Positions 60,001 to 64,000 of a DNA stretch of 64,000 nucleotides are shown in pieces; the stretch's first letter is position 1, and each line of letters begins with the position of its first letter. Made by a program: the position numbers and the translations under genes. Source of the DNA: Nephromyces sp. MM_2019 (lineage: Eukaryota > Apicomplexa > Aconoidasida > Nephromycida); assembly GCA_015657535.1 (NCBI GenBank), contig JADHZB010000079.1, forward strand, positions 22,441-86,440, in the 5' to 3' direction. Under the pieces are notes generated by a model. The model saw only the letters and a program-made list of their open reading frames with translations, was not told where the DNA came from and made no database searches.

Positions 60001-61806
60001 TATGCGTTATATTAATAAAAAAAAGTGAGAGAAACACACACACACACACACACACACAAGAGGTTGTAAGTACACTGAATAGAGAGCATCAAGTGGAAAA
60101 GCTTTTTAAAGGGAAAAAAAAGGTGATAAATAACCTGCGAAATTTGTTCAAGACAAAGGATTTTAATATCAAGCACGTCTTAAAAGTTAAATTCTATCGT
60201 AAAAAACTTTATTTAGCAAAAAAAACCTCCAGAGAACGCTTACTTTGCCTCAGGATCACATGCCGAAACGCTCTCACAATGTGAACACATAATATCCGTG
60301 GCTTTTGGGCAAATCACGCAGCCTAAAAAAAAACCAATAGCAAACTTATATGGGAGTGAAGAAGAGCGAGTGTATGTACACCGAAAAAAGCTTCAAAAAT
60401 CACTTTATCAAAGCAAACAAAATGGAATTTACGCGCAATTTCTGCAAAAAAAAAGAGGCAAAATCAAGCAGGTAAACATAAGCAGGGCGAAGGCTCTATT
60501 AGGTGTAAAGTGCAAGGAAAAACAATGATTTTTTGATTTTAACTGCAAAAAAAAACTATCCAATAAAGCAACTGAAACTTTTCGCTGAAACAGTATATTT
60601 TCTACACCATAGAGATGATAAAAATGTCAAAAAATTGGCATAAATCTCCATCAATCTGCAAAAAAACCTCCAAAAGATGAAAAAAATTACCTAAATAACA
60701 AGATGTGCGACAATTATCGCAGTCTTTCGCTGGGAATTTTACAAGGTGATGCATCGACTCATATAAAAGATCTTCAGATGAGGCTGGTAGTGCAACTAAG
60801 GATGAATTCACTTCCATCTCTGTGAAGAAGATATATTTGTGTGCAAAAAACAGTAAAAAAGCCCGAAACATATAATGTGATCAGCAAATGGCACTACCTT
60901 TGGATGCTAAAGTATCATTGAAATGATGTAGAAAGCTCGAGAAAGCTCGAGAAAACGGTAAAGTCTTCATCTTAAGGAGATTAATATTTGTACTTTTTCG
61001 TAAAAAAAATTAATTCATTCTATAAGAGGGAAAAAAAAATTATAATATTTTTCATAAACACAAAATTGCACACACAGTGTGTCGTTCTCGTAAAAAAGCA
61101 AAGAGAAAACAGCCTTCTTACAAGGAAAAAAAGAGCATTTAATACTTCAAGTTAAAAGGCTTTAGAGATTCGCAAAAACTGATAAGCATAGACTAATCCT
61201 AGAAATGCAATTAGAGAGAAACTCAAAGAACATGCATTCAGAAGCAAAGAGCATACATGATGAGATCCTCACTGCTAATGGATTTCATCAAGAAGAAATC
61301 CACATTTTCTGACATCGTAAACTTATAATTTTAAAAGGAAATCAGGTACTTCACGAAAGGAGAATCGCTTCATCAGAAATCTTCAAAATGCAAACTAAAA
61401 ATATCACAATTTCTACAAGAAAAATGCATCAATAGGAGGATTAAACCCGAAATGAATGAAGATAATATTCATTTAAAACCATCTTCAAAAGATGTGGATT
61501 TGAACTTTATTACTAAATGCAGACTCTTATTACGGTCCAAAAAAAAATAGTGTGTGCGTGTTGTGTAAGGGTAATAGAGTAGGTTTGTATTAGGCAGTGT
61601 GTGCGTCAAGCAGGCATATCTGAAGCAGTATGCATACAACAGAGGTGAAGTTCTTTCACGGCAAAAAATACAATTTTTTGTACCTTTCAAAAGAGACTTC
61701 ACTTCGGCAAATAATGTTGAATCATCTTTCTGAATCAAAGGAAAGTGATCTTTACTTAGAAGGAAAGGCAGCTGAGGAATCTTCAAGCTTTTTCTGCATC
61801 TCCACT
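57064..61806 (-). CDS. C5HC2 zinc-finger protein, probable KDM5/JARID1-like JmjC family member (partial)
   Basis: Exons joined in phase: 61806-61684, 60819-60691, 60322-60244, 59418-59343, 58311-57762 and 57490-57379. Another likely exon at 57239-57064 does not phase directly, so a small exon is missing there. Across three exons the text reads KDCDNCRTSCYL, then GCVICPKATDIMCSHC, ESVSACDPEAK and TYLYRFSIHSLRGLL. This matches the C5HC2 finger of KDM5 demethylases (C..C.T.C.L..V.C....C..H...C, then LRYRYTL..L). The usual His is represented by the CSHC cluster. Upstream is a helical segment (DDSTLFAEVKSLLKE), as expected between JmjC and the finger. Downstream is a long charged region (ETLSEEKWKFLFENVANAN; SSEQEEDDVKFLP). 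The catalytic JmjC domain is not seen and should lie upstream (higher coordinates). Demethylase activity is therefore unproven. Introns are T-rich in sense and hold TG tracts and telomere-like repeats. Confidence 0.6.
58759..58841. repeat. CA-rich tract with a 24-bp tandem unit
   Basis: A unit of the form CACACACCCACAGTAACATA is repeated once exactly, flanked by further CA dinucleotides. It lies in an intron of the C5HC2 gene, so TG-rich in sense. Confidence 0.8.
59857..59906 (-). repeat. Degenerate telomere-like TTTAGGG repeats (interstitial)
   Basis: On the plus strand CCTAAACCCTAAAC is followed by CCCTGAGCCCTAAAC and CCTAAACCCTTAAA, i.e. CCCTAAA units with variants. It lies in the intron between the exons ending at 60244 and starting at 59418 on the minus strand. 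Confidence 0.7.
60034..60058. repeat. (AC)12 microsatellite
   Basis: An uninterrupted dinucleotide run in an intron of the C5HC2 gene. Confidence 0.95.
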
Positions 61807-64000
61807 CTGCAATAAATGTGTGTGTGCCAATAATAAAGTTCATTGAAAAAAGGTAATAAACTAGTACTACTGAAAGAGATGGGAAAATTCAATGCAAAAA
61901 ATATCTACGGTATGTATAATGAATGCTTCAAACTCGCATAATACAGCCTAGAAAGTGATGAATTATCCAGAAAAAATGATGAAAAACATTGGAATCTTTG
62001 AGGATGAAAGGAATCATACGCTCAAACTTCAACCAGAAAAACTTCATAAAACCTCGAACTTTCAAGAAGCAATCGAAATTAGCAAAAAGCTATATTTTTA
62101 CGACTGATTCTACTTTGAAAACTAGAGGCATAAAACGTCTCAAGAAGAGTTAGCAGAAACAGACTACAGATCGTCAACAAAAAAAACTTCAAATTTTCCT
62201 ATAAAACACACAAAAAATATCATTTTCTTCTGTTAACTGCAAGCTGGAAGACGAAAAAGGCTATAATTGAAATCTTCAAGAAAAGTTATACTAGGAGGCT
62301 TTCATACTCCTTGAAATGAGTCAAGACTAAGAATGTACTTGAAGAGATTATATGATGTGGTATATCAGCTTTATAAGATGTTTCATAGGACATGACGAGG
62401 TAGAGGGGGCATGTGCGTTTCAATTGATAGCTCATTTGGTAGTATGAAAGATCTACACTTCTCTAGAGAGTTTATCTTTTCTTTTTCAAGATTTCTCTGC
62501 TTTTAAAAATATCTTCTACTCCTAAAACCACTATGCAGCATCTTCCGGGCAGTTTTCTCCAAAAATCTTCTTGGATACTGTAAAAACCCAAAAATGGGAA
62601 AAACAATTTCAACACACCATTGGTAATTAGCTGTGCCATAGCCTTAATAACATCCAGTAATTGAGGATGGGCAAGATCGTGATATCTGAAAAAAAAAATT
62701 TGTGAAGATGACAAAAATGGGTGTACATACACCGTGAAGATGAGGGAAACCCATCTTGAATGGCAAGTTTTTAAAAAAAAAATTTTTTAAACTTCTTCAA
62801 AATCAGAACCACAATGATAATAATCAGTTCAACATATTCTCTACGATGAGAAAAAGCAAGAATTAGCAATTACAAATATGATATACTACACCATACGCTA
62901 CAAATAAACGGACTAAACCCAATAAAAAATGCATTATATATTCATAAAGAAATTGTAAATCTATTTTATGCAAACTCCAAACTAAAAGCACACACACCAA
63001 AACCTCATTACGCACAGAAAACCACATAAAACAGCGAAAACATTTTGGCATGAAACAGAAGCCAATGGGGTGACTCACACATAACGAAAGCTGTGCACAC
63101 ACTAAAAATTGAATTTCTCAACCAAAATCATTCAGCTGCTTAAAAACAACTAATTATATCTTTCTCCAGCCTAACACTGAGAGTTATATACAGCATAAAA
63201 CCCTCTTGAAGATTTCGCACCTGATTCAAAAAATACGCAAAGATGAAGATGGAAAGAATATATACATCTTGAGTTTCCTAAAGATTGCTATATGAACTTT
63301 TTTTGCCAATTTGTTATGAAAGCTATTTTCGAGTATGTGATTAGATAGTATTAACTGCAACTTTATAGACATCAGCGTGCAAAGAATTTTTTTTTTTTGA
63401 GAAATGTTTTTTAACTTTGAAAAAAACGTAAAAATCCACAGAAAATGGATAGATATTTAGAGAAATAGATAAAAAATTAATTCCTAAAAAAAGCACACCA
63501 AAACAGACTTTTCTCATGGAATAAACTGTGAGATTCAGCTATTTTCGAGGGGTTTGCGCTTGATTTGTTTCAAAAACTCAACAAACATATAAATTTCAGC
63601 AAAAAATGGAGAAAAGCGGAGCGTTTTAAGTTTGTTTGTAACCCCCAAGTACCATCACACCAAAACCTTTATTTCATTCTCAAGAGAAGTTCTTTATAAA
63701 GATCTTTGAGAGATTCACAAAGAAAGAGGTTTACTTTTGAATAAGCAACAATGGTAATCCAAAAATTTCAATTTCTACTATACACTTTTTATATGCTAAA
63801 GAGAGCTATCCCTGCGTCAAAAAAGGGGAAAATAGTCAAAAAAAAAAAAAACGATTTGCCAAAGTTACTGTATATACTTGTTTGGATATAAAAAGCTCAA
63901 ATATGAAATTAAAGACTTTGAAGATGATGAATTTATAATATTCCATCTAAGATGGAAAAAAACAAGAAAGACGAGCACACAGATAGATAGATAGATAGAT
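61807..64000. other. Probable upstream introns/exons of the C5HC2 gene; mostly A-rich
   Basis: Strongly A-rich on the plus strand. Two phase-compatible minus-strand exon candidates occur at 62685-62618 (YHDLAHPQLLDVIKAMAQLI) and 62577-62532 (SKKIFGENCPEDAA). They may precede the 61806 exon, but the last join does not phase, so an exon is missing or they belong to another gene. No JmjC core motif was found before the window ends. Confidence 0.35.
63981..64000. repeat. (GATA)n microsatellite cut by window end
   Basis: Five uninterrupted AGAT units run to the last base, so the true length is unknown. Confidence 0.95.

Noticed and set aside
59979..60528. Two long Lys-rich plus-strand frames
   Set aside because: They are antisense to A-rich introns and to the zinc-finger exon of the C5HC2 gene; the Thr-His run is just the CA microsatellite.
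1..64000. CRISPR arrays, prophage, operons or bacterial defence systems
   Set aside because: All supported genes are spliced eukaryotic genes and the repeats are simple tandem or inverted repeats without spacer structure.

Overview
This is a nuclear, intron-rich eukaryotic window with roughly 60-65% A+T. Genes are broken into short exons (17 to about 1,600 nt), separated by introns of 47 nt to about 2 kb with GT..AG ends and pyrimidine-rich acceptors. There are no bacterial-style operons, no CRISPR array, no recognisable rRNA or tRNA and no intact transposon. Domain content and degenerate TTTAGGG-type telomere-like units fit a protist, most plausibly an alveolate related to apicomplexans. That placement is an inference from gene content, not a measurement. 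Gene models were built by eye from splice sites, reading-phase continuity and recognisable protein families.

Layout. 1-12.4 kb is plus-strand: TIM17 (1145-1660), an XRCC2-like RAD51 paralogue (about 5305-8333), and an unrecognised gene whose last four exons (9986-12339) include a 17-nt microexon. 12.4-16.1 kb has no convincing gene. 16.2-35.1 kb is mostly minus-strand: a 581-residue Cys-tipped protein with Glu/Val/Ser repeats (16161-18038), a long helical-repeat-like gene (21879-27026, incomplete), a complete five-exon 180-residue coiled-coil protein (28319-30378), and a FYVE zinc-finger protein (33951-35056, 3' end unresolved). 39.0-42.8 kb carries homogentisate 1,2-dioxygenase on the plus strand in five phase-consistent exons. 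43.1-43.9 kb holds two small overlapping divergent reading frames. 45.0-47.5 kb is NADH-cytochrome b5 reductase (minus, five exons, complete). 50.7-54.4 kb is signal peptidase complex subunit 2 (plus, six exons, complete). 57.1-61.8 kb is a minus-strand gene containing a KDM5/JARID1-type C5HC2 zinc finger, so probably a JmjC histone-demethylase family member whose catalytic part would lie further upstream.

The recognisable genes are housekeeping functions of different compartments: mitochondrial import (TIM17), tyrosine catabolism (HGD), ER protein processing (SPCS2), flavin/NADH redox (CYB5R), phosphoinositide-directed trafficking (FYVE), recombination repair (XRCC2-like) and chromatin (C5HC2). 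They are not a cluster with a joint function. I did not find a convincing undescribed multi-gene system. The most unusual items are a perfect 37-bp inverted repeat inside the FYVE-gene intron, telomere-like repeats inside an intron of the C5HC2 gene, lineage-specific insertions in HGD, and base-composition skew that switches with gene direction.
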